Shown here one piece after another: positions 25,123 through 36,282 of a DNA stretch of 64,000 nt (its first letter is position 1; every line of letters begins with the position of its first letter). The stretch comes from Streptomyces lanatus (GTDB lineage Bacteria > Actinomycetota > Actinomycetes > Streptomycetales > Streptomycetaceae): the NCBI RefSeq assembly GCF_014655715.1, contig NZ_BNBM01000001.1, positions 932,742 to 996,741 on the forward strand, in the 5' to 3' direction. The translations under genes and the position numbers were made by a program. Under the pieces are notes generated by a model that was not told where the DNA came from, did not search any database, and saw nothing but the letters and a program-made list of their open reading frames with translations.

Positions 25123-25854
25123 CTACCGCCCCGTCGTCTCCCCCACCGCCGCCTCCCGCAGGGGCCAGGTCCCGTCGACCACCGCCGCCGTATCGCCCTT
25201 GCGCCGTAGGAAGTCCTGGAAGTCCGTCGCCCACTCGGCGTACCACTCGATCTGGCGGCGGTGCAGCTCTGCCGGGCCGAGGGCCGCGATCTTGGGGTGG
25301 CGGACGGCTATCGCGCCGGCCAGGCGGGCCGCGGCGAGGGCGTCGGCGGAGGCGTCGTGCGCGGAGTCGAGGGAGATGCCGTACTCCCGGCAGACCGCTT
25401 CGAGGTTGCGCTTGCCGCGGCGGTAGCGGTCGGCCCAGCGGTCGATGGTGTACGGGTCGATGACCGGGGCGGGGTCGATGCCGCCCAGGCGGTCGCGCAG
25501 CGACGGCAGTTCGTGGCGCCGCAGTTCGGCCGAGAGCAGGCTCAGGTCGAAGGTGGCGTTGTAGGCGACGACCGGTACGCCCGTCTTCCAGTACGTCACC
25601 AGGACGTCGGCGATGGCGTCCGCCACCTGGTCGGCCGGGCGGCCCTCGGCGGCCGCGCGCTCATTGCTGATGCCGTGGACCGCGACCGCGTCGGCCGGGA
25701 TCTCGACGCCCGGATCCGCCAGCCACTCCTTGTGCCCTATGGGCTGCCCGTCCCTGACCTCGATGACGGCGCCGGTGACGATGCGCGCCTCGCGCGGATC
25801 CGTACCGGTCGTTTCCAGGTCGAAGCCGATCAGCAGCTCACGGTGCCAGCCCAT
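25123..25854 (-). CDS. DnaQ-like 3'-5' exonuclease (DEDDh)
   Basis: This 243-residue nuclease has all DEDDh motifs: Exo I FDLETTGTDP, Exo II NATFDLSLL and Exo III with SAHDASADA. It resembles the proofreading subunit of DNA polymerase III and stand-alone exonucleases of actinobacteria. The start at MGWHRELL has AAGGGGGAC upstream and directly precedes the first catalytic strand. It may act in DNA repair or RNA trimming; no polymerase gene is nearby. Confidence 0.88.
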   Translation of the reverse strand: MGWHRELLIGFDLETTGTDPREARIVTGAVIEVRDGQPIGHKEWLADPGVEIPADAVAVHGISNERAAAEGRPADQVADAIADVLVTYWKTGVPVVAYNATFDLSLLSAELRRHELPSLRDRLGGIDPAPVIDPYTIDRWADRYRRGKRNLEAVCREYGISLDSAHDASADALAAARLAGAIAVRHPKIAALGPAELHRRQIEWYAEWATDFQDFLRRKGDTAAVVDGTWPLREAAVGETTGR

Positions 25855-25974
25855 GGGCGGTCCCCCTTCTTGGTGGTGCGTTCCCCCAGTGGTCTCCACC
25901 TTCCCATGTGCCACTGACAATCAGAGGACCGCATTCCGCTTACCGGCGGGACAGCGCCGCCGGGGTGGGACAGT

Positions 25975-27216
25975 TCAGGACACCGGCCGCGAATCCGCCC
26001 ACATGAGCTCGAACTCCTCGCGGTACGTCGGGAAGAGCCCGCCTTCGTCGATCTCGTCCGACTTGACCACTCTGTTCCCGTTGCGCAGCACCAGGACCGG
26101 CGCCTCCAGCCCCCGCGTCCGCCGCAGATAGGTCTGCACGACCGCCACTCCGTCGGTGCCGTCGCCGTCCACGAGGTAGGCCGTGAAGCGGGGCGTCTCG
26201 TCGAAGACCTGGATCTCGAAGGCGCCGGGGTCGCGCAGCCGGGACCGTACCCGGCGCATGTGCAGGATGTTCATCTCGACCGCGCGGCTCAGCTCGCCCC
26301 GCTTGATGCCGAGTTCGCGCTCGCGCCGCTTGACGGAGCTGGAGGCCGGGTTCAGGAACAGCAGCCGCACCCGGCAGCCGGACTCGGCGAGGCGCACCAG
26401 ACGGCGCCCGGAGAAGTTCTGCACGAGAAGGTTGAGGCCGATGCCGATGGCGTCGAGCCTGCGCGCCCCGCCGAAGATGTCCTCGGCCGGGAACTGGCGC
26501 AGCAGCCGTACCCGGTCGGGGTGCACGGCGACGACGTCGGCGTAGCGGTCGCCGACCAGGTCCTCGACCGCGTCGATGGGCAGCCGGCGGGCCGACGGCA
26601 CGTCACCGCTGCCGCCGAGGACCTCCAGGAGCCGCGCCGAGGCGCGCTCGGCCTGGTTGAGGACGGCCTCGGACAGGGCCCGGTTGCGCGAGACGACGTT
26701 GCGGGTCACTTCGAGTTCGTCCAGGGCGAGTTCGACGTCCCTGCGGTCGTCGACGTACGGCTCGAAGCACGGCCAGTGCTGCACCATCAGCTCACGCAGC
26801 TGCGGCAGCGTGAGAAAGCTGAGGACGTTGTCGTCGGCGGGGTCCAGCAGATAGCCCTTGCGGCGGCTGACCTCGCGTACGGCGACCGCGCGCTGCACCC
26901 ATTCCTGCCCGGCGGGTCCGGCCGCCGCGACGACCCAGTCGTCGTGGCCGTGGACGGGTTCGTAGATGGGGCGCAGCACCGCGGCCACGACCGCGCGCAG
27001 CCGCTGTTCGACGAGGTTCAGCCAGATGTAGGCCCGGCCCGCTCGCTGGGCGCGCGTACGCACCTCGCGCCAGGCGTCGGTGTCCCAGTCCAGCTCCGGG
27101 CCGATGGAACTGGTCTCCATCGGCCGGGCCAGGGACACCGTGCAGGGTGGGACCTCTGTGGAGTTCCCCTCGTGACCCTCGTCACCAGGGGGCAACTCCA
27201 GCCCTCCCGAGCCCAC
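25975..27216 (-). CDS. SAV2148-type HEPN domain protein
   Basis: This 413-residue protein matches the streptomycete SAV2148 family. It starts VGSGGLELPPGDEGHEGN, followed by SIGPELDW and a helical region WREVRTRAQRAGRAYIWLNL with R-x4-6-H-like HEPN character. The C-terminal third has a phospholipase-D/cyclic-nucleotide-like alpha/beta pattern with RLLFLNPASSSVKRRERE. HEPN domains are often RNases in toxin or defence settings, but this family is widespread and chromosomal, so a housekeeping or stress role is as likely. The GTG at 27216 is chosen on family similarity. Confidence 0.75.
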   Translation of the reverse strand: MGSGGLELPPGDEGHEGNSTEVPPCTVSLARPMETSSIGPELDWDTDAWREVRTRAQRAGRAYIWLNLVEQRLRAVVAAVLRPIYEPVHGHDDWVVAAAGPAGQEWVQRAVAVREVSRRKGYLLDPADDNVLSFLTLPQLRELMVQHWPCFEPYVDDRRDVELALDELEVTRNVVSRNRALSEAVLNQAERASARLLEVLGGSGDVPSARRLPIDAVEDLVGDRYADVVAVHPDRVRLLRQFPAEDIFGGARRLDAIGIGLNLLVQNFSGRRLVRLAESGCRVRLLFLNPASSSVKRRERELGIKRGELSRAVEMNILHMRRVRSRLRDPGAFEIQVFDETPRFTAYLVDGDGTDGVAVVQTYLRRTRGLEAPVLVLRNGNRVVKSDEIDEGGLFPTYREEFELMWADSRPVS

Positions 27217-27220
27217 CCGC

Positions 27221-27296
27221 GCACCGCCTTCCGCTCCCCCGAGCACTCCCCGTCCCAACGATCAAGGAAGGGTACTCCGGGAGCGGCGGGCGGTGC
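27221..27296. repeat. Imperfect 18-bp inverted repeat
   Basis: Bases 27221-27238 and 27279-27296 are inverted repeats matching at 16 of 18 positions, separated by 40 nt. They lie between the stop of the copper amine oxidase half and the start of the HEPN gene. It may be a terminator for the upstream operon or a regulatory hairpin in the HEPN mRNA leader. Confidence 0.6.
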
Positions 27297-27318
27297 AGCC
27301 GGATGGACAGGGTCTTTC

Positions 27319-28635
27319 TCAACTACGGGGCCGCCAGTGCCCGTTCTGCCAGGCGAGCTCGCTCGGAGTGAGCGGATTCATAGCCGTCACATCACGCGGG
27401 ACGATGGAGAATCCCTGCCAGTGGACCGGCATGGGCTGCTGGTCCTCGTCCCGGGCGATGTGGTGGAAGCCCACGTTCACCCAGGTGATCGGGTGCTTGA
27501 GGGCCTGGCCGCCGACCCACTTGTCGACGGACTTGGGGTGGCCGTTGCCGCAACCGGGGTTGTTGGTGGCGAACTTCTCGCACTTGTCGTACTCGGTGAA
27601 GTACACGTCGTGCTTGGTGAAGCTGCGGCCCGGGTACTTGGTGGTGACGCCGGGGACTATCTCGTACGAGCGCGCGTGGCCGTCCTTGTTCTTGCCGGTC
27701 GCGCTGACCATGCGCCACCAGCGGTAGGCCTTGGCGTCGCCCGCGAGCTCCTTGCCGACCTTGGTGACGCTGGTCTTGGTCTTCGGGGCGCGGTCACCGG
27801 CGGCGGGCGCGGTCACCGTCGAGTCGTACTGCTCGACGCGGTTCTTGGTGGAGCCGTCCAGGCCGAAGTCGAGGCGCCAGAAGACGTTGTGGCTGTGGCT
27901 GGTGGCCTTGGCCCGGTCGCCCTTGCCGATGGGCCAGCCGCGGCCGTCGCCCGCGTCGTAGTCCTCGAACGACAGGCTGCCGGTCGCGCCGACGTTCATG
28001 GTGACCGTGCCGTCGTCCTGGAAGCGCCACTCGGTCATGTACTCGTACCAGCCGACCTGGTTGACCGAGTAGACGAGCAGGTCCTTGCTCTGGGCCTGGT
28101 AGACCTTGTTCGCGGTGTCGCCCTGCATGCGGTAGGCGTGTCCCCGCGCGCGGGTCGTGGTGCACAGGCCCTTGACGTTCTGGTTCTGCGGGTCCCAGGC
28201 CTCCGGGACCTTGACGCTCTTGATGGTGCCGCCCGGACACTCCGAGGGGTCGAGGGTCATCAGACCCTGGGCGAAGCCGAAGCCCGTCAGGTCGTCGTAC
28301 TCGACGCTTCCGTCGTCGTACGGGACGTGGATCTGGCCGAGCCGGGCGCTGTTGAGGACCTTGATCGGCTTGGTCTCGCCCTTGGGCTGGTAGGAGATGT
28401 TCTCCAGGACGAGCCCGGCCTTGCCGTCGTAGCGCCAGCACATCCGCCAGGTGGTGCCGCCGGTGAGCTTCTGCTCGATGCGGTAGGCGGCGCTGCAGTC
28501 GGCGGCCGGGGCGGGGGCGTTCTTCGGCTGGGCGGAGGCGGGCCCGGCGCCGGTCGTCGCGCCGGCGGCCAGCGCGGCCACGGAGAGGCCCACGGCGGCG
28601 CCCTTGCGGGCACGGCTCAATCTGTTCACGCGCAT
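27319..28635 (-). CDS. Secreted copper amine oxidase, catalytic domain half
   Basis: This 438-residue protein has an N-terminal export signal ending ASAQP. Its body aligns by eye with the C-terminal catalytic domain of copper amine oxidases: the VPYDDG block, the copper ligands H247 and H249 (HSHNVFWRLDF) and a later HH pair at 391-392 (FHHIARDED). The topaquinone Tyr position is Y197 in GWYEYM. The usual Asn before that Tyr is Trp here. It lacks the N2/N3 domains found in full-length enzymes of about 640 residues; the preceding gene appears to supply them. Expected activity is oxidation of primary amines outside the cell, but the altered site leaves this open. Confidence 0.75.
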   Translation of the reverse strand: MRVNRLSRARKGAAVGLSVAALAAGATTGAGPASAQPKNAPAPAADCSAAYRIEQKLTGGTTWRMCWRYDGKAGLVLENISYQPKGETKPIKVLNSARLGQIHVPYDDGSVEYDDLTGFGFAQGLMTLDPSECPGGTIKSVKVPEAWDPQNQNVKGLCTTTRARGHAYRMQGDTANKVYQAQSKDLLVYSVNQVGWYEYMTEWRFQDDGTVTMNVGATGSLSFEDYDAGDGRGWPIGKGDRAKATSHSHNVFWRLDFGLDGSTKNRVEQYDSTVTAPAAGDRAPKTKTSVTKVGKELAGDAKAYRWWRMVSATGKNKDGHARSYEIVPGVTTKYPGRSFTKHDVYFTEYDKCEKFATNNPGCGNGHPKSVDKWVGGQALKHPITWVNVGFHHIARDEDQQPMPVHWQGFSIVPRDVTAMNPLTPSELAWQNGHWRPRS

Positions 28636-28720
28636 GAAGAAATGACTCCCTTACAGGAGGTGCAAGTACGTGAGGTACAGGTATGTGGAGTGCGAGTTGG
28701 AAAAGTGAACCGAGTGCGGC

Positions 28721-29536
28721 TCAGCGCAGGTCGAGCTTGGCGACCTTGCGGGCGCTCAGATCGATCACGAAGGAGCGGGCGTCGATCCAGGGCCCGTTCT
28801 TGACCTTCGGGAACAGCCGCACGCAGCGGTGTTCGCCGCACTTGTCGAGCACGGCCGGCTGGGCGCCCGGAACTGCCCGGTACACGGCGCCGTTGAGCAG
28901 CAGCTGGTCCGGGGAGGTGAGTTCCTTGTCGGTGGCGTCCTTGAAGTCCGCCTTCATGTCCGCGCCCAGCGGGTCGGCGATCAGGATCTTGGCCGCCTCC
29001 GCGTACTCGGCACGGCCCAGCGGCGGCTGGACGCCGTGCTCGGTGGTGCTCTGCTCGACCTTCCCGGTGTCGAGGTTGACGGTCCGGGTGACGAGCGCGT
29101 CGGCCTTGTAGTCGTAGAACGTCACCTCGGCCCGGCGTGCCGCGCCCGCCCTGTCCTGGTCGTCGGCGTCCGGCTCGGCGAGGTCGACGCCGATGCGCTG
29201 CGGGCCGCGGTCGCCGTCGACGTCCTCGCCGGCGTTGCGCAGCTGTGGGCTCGCCGCGAGCTTCGCGGCCCTGTCCATCTCGTCGTCGGTCAGCGGGTCG
29301 TCGCCCGTGCCCTTGTCGCCCTCGGCCGGAGCCTGTTCGACGACGCCCGGCGGCGCCGCCTGGGCCCCCTGCCCCTGGGCCGCCTGCTGGGCGGACTGAC
29401 CGTTGCCGCTCCCTCCCGATTCGTCGGCTCCCGCTGTCCCCGGCAGCGTGATTCCGACCATGACGGCCGTTCCGGCCACCGCGATGGCCGCACCTGCCAC
29501 CACCTTGCCCAGATGGCGGTGCACTATCTTGCGCAC
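28721..29536 (-). CDS. Secreted protein resembling copper amine oxidase N2/N3 domains
   Basis: This 271-residue protein has a signal peptide with helix VVAGAAIAVAGTAVMVGITL, then a Gly/Gln/Ala-rich linker. Two blocks follow that resemble the small N-terminal domains of copper amine oxidases: DPLTDDEMDRAAKLA with RAEVTFYDYKADALVTRTV, and VRLFPKVKNGPWIDARSFVI near the end. It has two Cys in DKCGEHRCVRLF that could form a disulfide. It is upstream of, and 85 nt from, the catalytic-half gene on the same strand. Both halves carry separate export signals, so assembly would occur outside the membrane. The domain assignment is from pattern reading only. Confidence 0.65.
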   Translation of the reverse strand: MRKIVHRHLGKVVAGAAIAVAGTAVMVGITLPGTAGADESGGSGNGQSAQQAAQGQGAQAAPPGVVEQAPAEGDKGTGDDPLTDDEMDRAAKLAASPQLRNAGEDVDGDRGPQRIGVDLAEPDADDQDRAGAARRAEVTFYDYKADALVTRTVNLDTGKVEQSTTEHGVQPPLGRAEYAEAAKILIADPLGADMKADFKDATDKELTSPDQLLLNGAVYRAVPGAQPAVLDKCGEHRCVRLFPKVKNGPWIDARSFVIDLSARKVAKLDLR

Positions 29537-29717
29537 ATCTTCCCCCTACTCCCCGTCGAGTCCCGGGAGTACGTGTTGGCCCCACTGGTTCGGCATACCG
29601 CGTATGCACTGGTCGACCGGTAAGAGGGACGTAAGTCATAGGTGGTTCCATCACTTTCGGGGAGACTCAGGGCCAAGGCGCCCCCCGTGGCGCGCTCCAG
29701 CTGAAAGAGTCGTGTCC

Positions 29718-31831
<2,114 letters not shown>

Positions 31832-31835
<4 letters not shown>

Positions 31836-33508
31836 GTGGGGTCGTTCGGCGGTTCGTCCTCCACGCGCGCGTGGAGGTCGGTGTACGGCTCCGGGCGAGC
31901 CGTCAGCGCGATCAGGCAGGCGGCGGCCGCGGTGAGGCTCGCCGTCCCGAAGGCCGCCTCTGGACCGTACGACTCGGCGAGGCGGCCGGTCACGGCGACG
32001 GCCAGCGCCTGCCCGCCGACCAGCGCGCTCGTCGCCAGCGCCATCGACTCGGCGAGCCGCGCGGGCGGCACCACGCGCTCGGTCAGCCCGAACACCGTGA
32101 TGAGGTGCGGGGCGTAGGCGACGCCGAGGACGGTGACGGTGACATAGAGGGCGGGCAGGGTGCCGGTCCACAGCAGGGGCAGCGACAGCACACAGGCCGC
32201 CGCGGTGGCCGCCCGCCAGCGCACGGCCAGCCCGAAGCGAGCAGGCACCGCGGCCATGGAGAGCCCCGCGACCGCGCTCATCACCCCCATGGCGGCATAC
32301 ACGAGCCCCGCCTGCTCCGACTGCCCGAGCCGCTCGGTGAGAGCGGTGATCCCGGCCTGACAGGCCCCGAACATGGCCCCCTGGAGAGCGAGAGCGGCAC
32401 GGAGGGGGTGGACGGCGCGGGGGATTCGGGGTGGGGTGGGGGCCGCCGATGTCGCTTCGGGGGTGCGGGCCGGGGCGGGAGCCGGTGGAACGGCGGCCCG
32501 GGGGTTGCCGGCCGCGGCAGGAGCGGAATTCGCCGCCCCGGCGATTCCGGCGGCGGCAGGAGCCGGTGACGCCACGTCGGCGATCCTGGCCGGGGCGGGA
32601 GGCGATGGCGCCGCCTCGGGGATGCGGGCGGGAGCGGGAGCTGCCGCCTCGGGGCTGCTGACCGGGGCAGACGCCGGTGACGCCGCCCCGGCCATGCCAG
32701 CCGGGCCAGAAACCCTCGACGCCGCCCCGGAGACGCGGACCGGAGCAGGAGCTGTCGCCTCGGGGCTGCCGGCCCTAGCAGGCAACGACGACTCCTGAGG
32801 GATGCCAGCCGGTGCCGCCCGGCGCGGCGTCTCAGCGACGTCGCACGGGCGTTTCACCGACGCGGGTCCACCAGGTCGGGGCCCTGTCGCAACCGCCGTC
32901 CGGTGCAGGGCGAAGCCGGTTCCGCAGGTGGCGACCAGCGCTGCCGCGCCGCCCACGGCGTACGCCGGATGTGCCGTCACAGCTGCGAGGCCTACCAGGG
33001 CCGGGCCCAGGACGAAGGAGATCTCGTCGAGGGTGCTCTCGAAGGACAGCGCGGCGCCCACCGTGGTGTCGCGGGCCCCGGCCCGGCGGGCGAGGGCGAC
33101 GAGGCGGGCGCGGGCCATGGGCCCGATCTGCGGGACGGTCGCCCCGGCGAGAGTCCCGAGCGCCGCCAGTGCCCCCGTGGGCAGCCCCGCGAGTGCCCCG
33201 GCGACCAGCCCGGCGATCGCGAGGGCGTTGGCGAGGGAGAAGACGAGCACGACCGCCCGCTGACCGTGCCGGTCGGCGAGGCGGCCCGCCAGGGGGCCGC
33301 AGGCGACCTGCCCGAAGGCGAGCGCACCGCCGGTCAGCCCGGCCGCCGTCAGGGAGCCGCTGGTCCGCGCGACCAGCAGCACGCTGCCGAACTGGATCGT
33401 GGCGGTCGGCAGCCGCGCCAGGAAGGACATGACCGGCAGCAGCGGCCCGGTCAGGGCGAGCACCTCGCGGTAGGCCGCCGACGCGCCGCACCGCTCCGTC
33501 GTAGTCAT
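31832..33508 (-). CDS. MFS transporter with a long Ala/Pro-rich central linker
   Basis: This 558-residue transporter has about six membrane segments before residue 215 and six after residue 380, as in the major facilitator superfamily. The motif A-like loop GPLAGRLADRHGQRA lies in the first half. The cytoplasmic loop between the halves is expanded to about 160 residues made of degenerate 13-15-residue repeats such as PAPARIPEAA and PAPARIADVA. Family members normally have a much shorter loop. Substrate unknown. The stop codon overlaps that of glgX, and the start is 81 bp from the divergent treY. Confidence 0.82.
32410..32820. repeat. Degenerate in-frame tandem repeats in the MFS linker
   Basis: Within the MFS coding sequence, units of roughly 40-48 nt encoding variants of (P)APARIPEAA-S/P-x-P are repeated about eight times with drift. 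The repeats keep the reading frame. The region is even richer in Ala and Pro codons than its surroundings, consistent with expansion by slippage or unequal recombination. Confidence 0.65.
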
Positions 33509-33589
33509 CGCTCGAAGCTAGGCACGCGCGTGGGCCCACGTGGAGGGGACGATGACACGAAGGACGCCATGGCGGGTACGTAGGTTTCC

Positions 33590-35962
33590 ATGACACCTGA
33601 GCGACCTGACCCGATGGTGCCGACCGCCACGTACCGGTTGCAGCTCCAGCCCGCGTTCCCGTTCGGGGCCGCGGCGGCGGCCGTGCCGTATCTGGCCTCG
33701 CTCGGCGTCTCGCATCTGCATCTGTCCCCCGTCCTGGAGTCGGTTCCTGGCTCGGGGCACGGCTACGACGTCGTGGACCACGCGCGCGTGCGCGAGGAAC
33801 TGGGCGGTGAGGAGGGGCTGCGGGCGTTGGCGCGCACCGCGCGGGAGCACGGTCTGGGCCTGGTGGTGGACATCGTGCCGAACCACATGGCCATGGCCCC
33901 GCGCCACAACCGCGCCCTGTGGGAAGTGCTGCGCGAGGGCCCCAAGTCGCCGTACGCGCGCTGGTTCGACATCGACTGGGAGGCGCAGGACGGCCAGGTG
34001 CTGCTTCCGGTCCTGGGGCATCCGCTGGGCGAGGAACTCGACCGGTTCGCAGTGGACGGGGACGTCCTGCGCTACTACGACCATGAGTTCCCGCTGCGCG
34101 AGGGCACCGGCGAACTGCCGCTGCCACAGCTCCTCGACGCCCAGTGGTACCGCCCGGTGTGGTGGCGCCTTGCCCGTACCGAGCTCAACTACCGGCGTTT
34201 CTTCAGCATCTCGGAGCTGATCGGGGTGCGCGTCGAGGACCCGGAGGTGTTCGACGCCACGCACGCCAAGATCCTCCAGCTGCTCCACGAGGGTGTGATC
34301 GACGGCCTGCGCGTCGATCATCCCGACGGCCTCGCCGACCCCGACGGCTACCTCCGGCGGCTGAACGAGGCGACCGGCGGACGCTGGACGGTCGTCGAGA
34401 AGATCCTGTCGGACGGCGAGCACCTGCCTGCCTCCTGGCCCGTCGCCGGCACCACCGGCTACGACGCGCTGCGGCACATCGACGGCCTCTTCACCGACCC
34501 GGCGGGGTTCGGGGAACTCCTCGGCCAGTACCGGCGGTTCGCGGCCCCGCAGACCGACCGGGGCGGCGACTGGGAGGCGACGGTGCGGCGGGCGGCGTAC
34601 AAGGTGCTCACGCACGAGCTGGCCACGGAGATGGACCGCCTCACGCGCGTGGCGGCCCGCGTGTGCGCCACCTCCCCGGAGCCCGCGCTGCGCGACCGGG
34701 CGCCCTGGGCGCTGCGCACCGCGCTCCAGGAACTCCTCGTCCGCCTTGAGGTGTATCGGCCCTACACCTCCGGTGACGCCTCCAGTGTGGTCACCGAGGA
34801 GGCCGCGGCCGAGGCCCGGCTCGCCTTCGTCGTGCCCGAGGAAGCCGGCGCGGTCGACGTGGTGCGCGGGCTCCTGCTGGGGCGGACCGGTGACGGGCCG
34901 GGCGTCGAGGAGTTCCGGACGCGGTTCGCGCAGACGGCTTCGGCGCTGCGGGCCAAGTCCGTGGAGGACACGGCGTTCTACCGCCATGTGCCGCTGCTGT
35001 CGGCGACCGAGGTGGGCGGGAACCCGGGGAGCCCCGCCGTCGCGCCGGACGAGTTCCACGCGTACTGCGCGCGCGTGCAGCGCGACTGGCCCGCGACCGG
35101 CACGGTCACCTCGACGCACGACACCAAGCGCAGCGCCGACGTACGGGCCGCCCTGGCGGTGCTCACCGAGTGCCCGGAGCGCTGGGCCGACGTCCTGACC
35201 GAGGTCACCCGCGACGGCGAGGGCGTCCCGGACGCACAGCTCGCGTGGGCCGCCTGGCAGACGGTGTTCGGGCTGGGCGAGGCGGACGTCGAGCGTGTTC
35301 AGGGGGCGCTGCTGAAGCATGTGCGCGAGGCAGGGCTGTTCACCAGCTGGACCGAGCAGGAGCCGCCGTACGAGGAGGCGGTGGCCGCCTTCGTCGCGGC
35401 GGGGCCGTGCGGGACGCCTGGCGAGCGTGTGGCGGCCTTCCGAAGCGGTCTGGAGCCGCACATCCGGGCCAACGTGCTGGGCATGGCCCTCACCCAGCTG
35501 ACGATGCCGGGCGTGCCGGACGTCTATCAGGGCACGGAGGGCGAGTACCGGGCGCTGGTCGACCCGGACAACCGCCGGGCCGTCGACTTCCCGCACGCGG
35601 ATCCCGGCGAGAAGGGCACCGTGACGGCCGCGGCGCTACGGCTGCGCAGGCGGCGTCCCGAGGTGTTCGGTGACTCGGCGTCGTACGCCCCTCTCACCGC
35701 CGAGGGCCCGGCGTCCGCCCACTGTGCGGCCTTCACGCGCTCCGGTGAGGTGGTCACGGCGGTGACAAGGCTGTCGCTGCGGCTGGCGCGCGCGGGCGGC
35801 TGGCGCGGGACGCTGCTGCCACTGCCGCCGGGACGGTGGGCCGATGTGCTCGCTCCGGAGCGGGAGTTCACCGGGCACGCGCGCGTGGAGGAGCTCTTCG
35901 ACAGGCTGCCGGTGGCGCTGCTGGAGCGGGTGGGTGGGGAGGGGAGTGCGGCGTCCTGGTAG
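33590..35962 (+). CDS. treY: Maltooligosyl trehalose synthase
   Basis: This 790-residue GH13 enzyme converts the reducing-end alpha-1,4 linkage of a maltodextrin to the alpha,alpha-1,1 linkage of trehalose. It starts with the family block TATYRLQLQPAFPFGAAAAA and HLHLSPVLESVPGSGHGYD. It shows VVDIVPNHMA (region I), GLRVDHPDGL with nucleophile D243 (region II), WTVVEKIL (region III) and VTSTHDTKRSADVRARL-like TSTHDTKRSADVRAAL (region IV). Length is slightly above the usual 720-780. TreZ, the partner that releases trehalose, lies 4.4 kb downstream. Confidence 0.93.
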   Translation: MTPERPDPMVPTATYRLQLQPAFPFGAAAAAVPYLASLGVSHLHLSPVLESVPGSGHGYDVVDHARVREELGGEEGLRALARTAREHGLGLVVDIVPNHMAMAPRHNRALWEVLREGPKSPYARWFDIDWEAQDGQVLLPVLGHPLGEELDRFAVDGDVLRYYDHEFPLREGTGELPLPQLLDAQWYRPVWWRLARTELNYRRFFSISELIGVRVEDPEVFDATHAKILQLLHEGVIDGLRVDHPDGLADPDGYLRRLNEATGGRWTVVEKILSDGEHLPASWPVAGTTGYDALRHIDGLFTDPAGFGELLGQYRRFAAPQTDRGGDWEATVRRAAYKVLTHELATEMDRLTRVAARVCATSPEPALRDRAPWALRTALQELLVRLEVYRPYTSGDASSVVTEEAAAEARLAFVVPEEAGAVDVVRGLLLGRTGDGPGVEEFRTRFAQTASALRAKSVEDTAFYRHVPLLSATEVGGNPGSPAVAPDEFHAYCARVQRDWPATGTVTSTHDTKRSADVRAALAVLTECPERWADVLTEVTRDGEGVPDAQLAWAAWQTVFGLGEADVERVQGALLKHVREAGLFTSWTEQEPPYEEAVAAFVAAGPCGTPGERVAAFRSGLEPHIRANVLGMALTQLTMPGVPDVYQGTEGEYRALVDPDNRRAVDFPHADPGEKGTVTAAALRLRRRRPEVFGDSASYAPLTAEGPASAHCAAFTRSGEVVTAVTRLSLRLARAGGWRGTLLPLPPGRWADVLAPEREFTGHARVEELFDRLPVALLERVGGEGSAASW

Positions 35963-36282
35963 CGCGTATGGCGTCGTCACGCGCCGTAGGACCATGCCCG
36001 CGCCCGGCTCGGACCCGCGCATGCTCCGGGGAGCCGTGTACGGCGGCGGGCGTGTGGTGACGAGCGACAGCGCGCCGCCCGCGTCCGAGCGCCCGGCGGC
36101 CGATCGCCGCAGGCGGGCTGCGGGAGGCATCCCTATCGGACGGACCCGGTCCTACCGTCGCCGCCGACCGCCCCTGCCGCCAGGCGGTGAATGCAACCGG
36201 GCGCCCCCAGGAGCCTCCCCCGTGAAGTCCTTGACACGTAAACGAGAAGGTGCGGTACTGCGGATTGCGAAGCCGGGCGGAT
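35963..36282 (+). other. Intergenic region before the first M14 peptidase
   Basis: About 320 bp separate treY from the next gene. No ORF with convincing start signals was recognised. The 3' end carries a likely promoter at 36231-36259. No terminator for treY stood out. Confidence 0.5.
36231..36259 (+). promoter_or_regulatory. Predicted promoter of the M14 peptidase gene
   Basis: A consensus -35 hexamer TTGACA at 36231-36236 is followed after 17 nt by GGTACT at 36254-36259 as a weak -10. Transcription would begin near 36266, ruling out the earliest in-frame GTG at 36250 as translation start and supporting a short 5' leader. Confidence 0.5.

Noticed and set aside
26260..28803. An 847-codon plus-strand open frame
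   Set aside because: It covers the HEPN and copper amine oxidase genes in antisense and has the Val/Leu/Gly-rich composition of a shadow frame.
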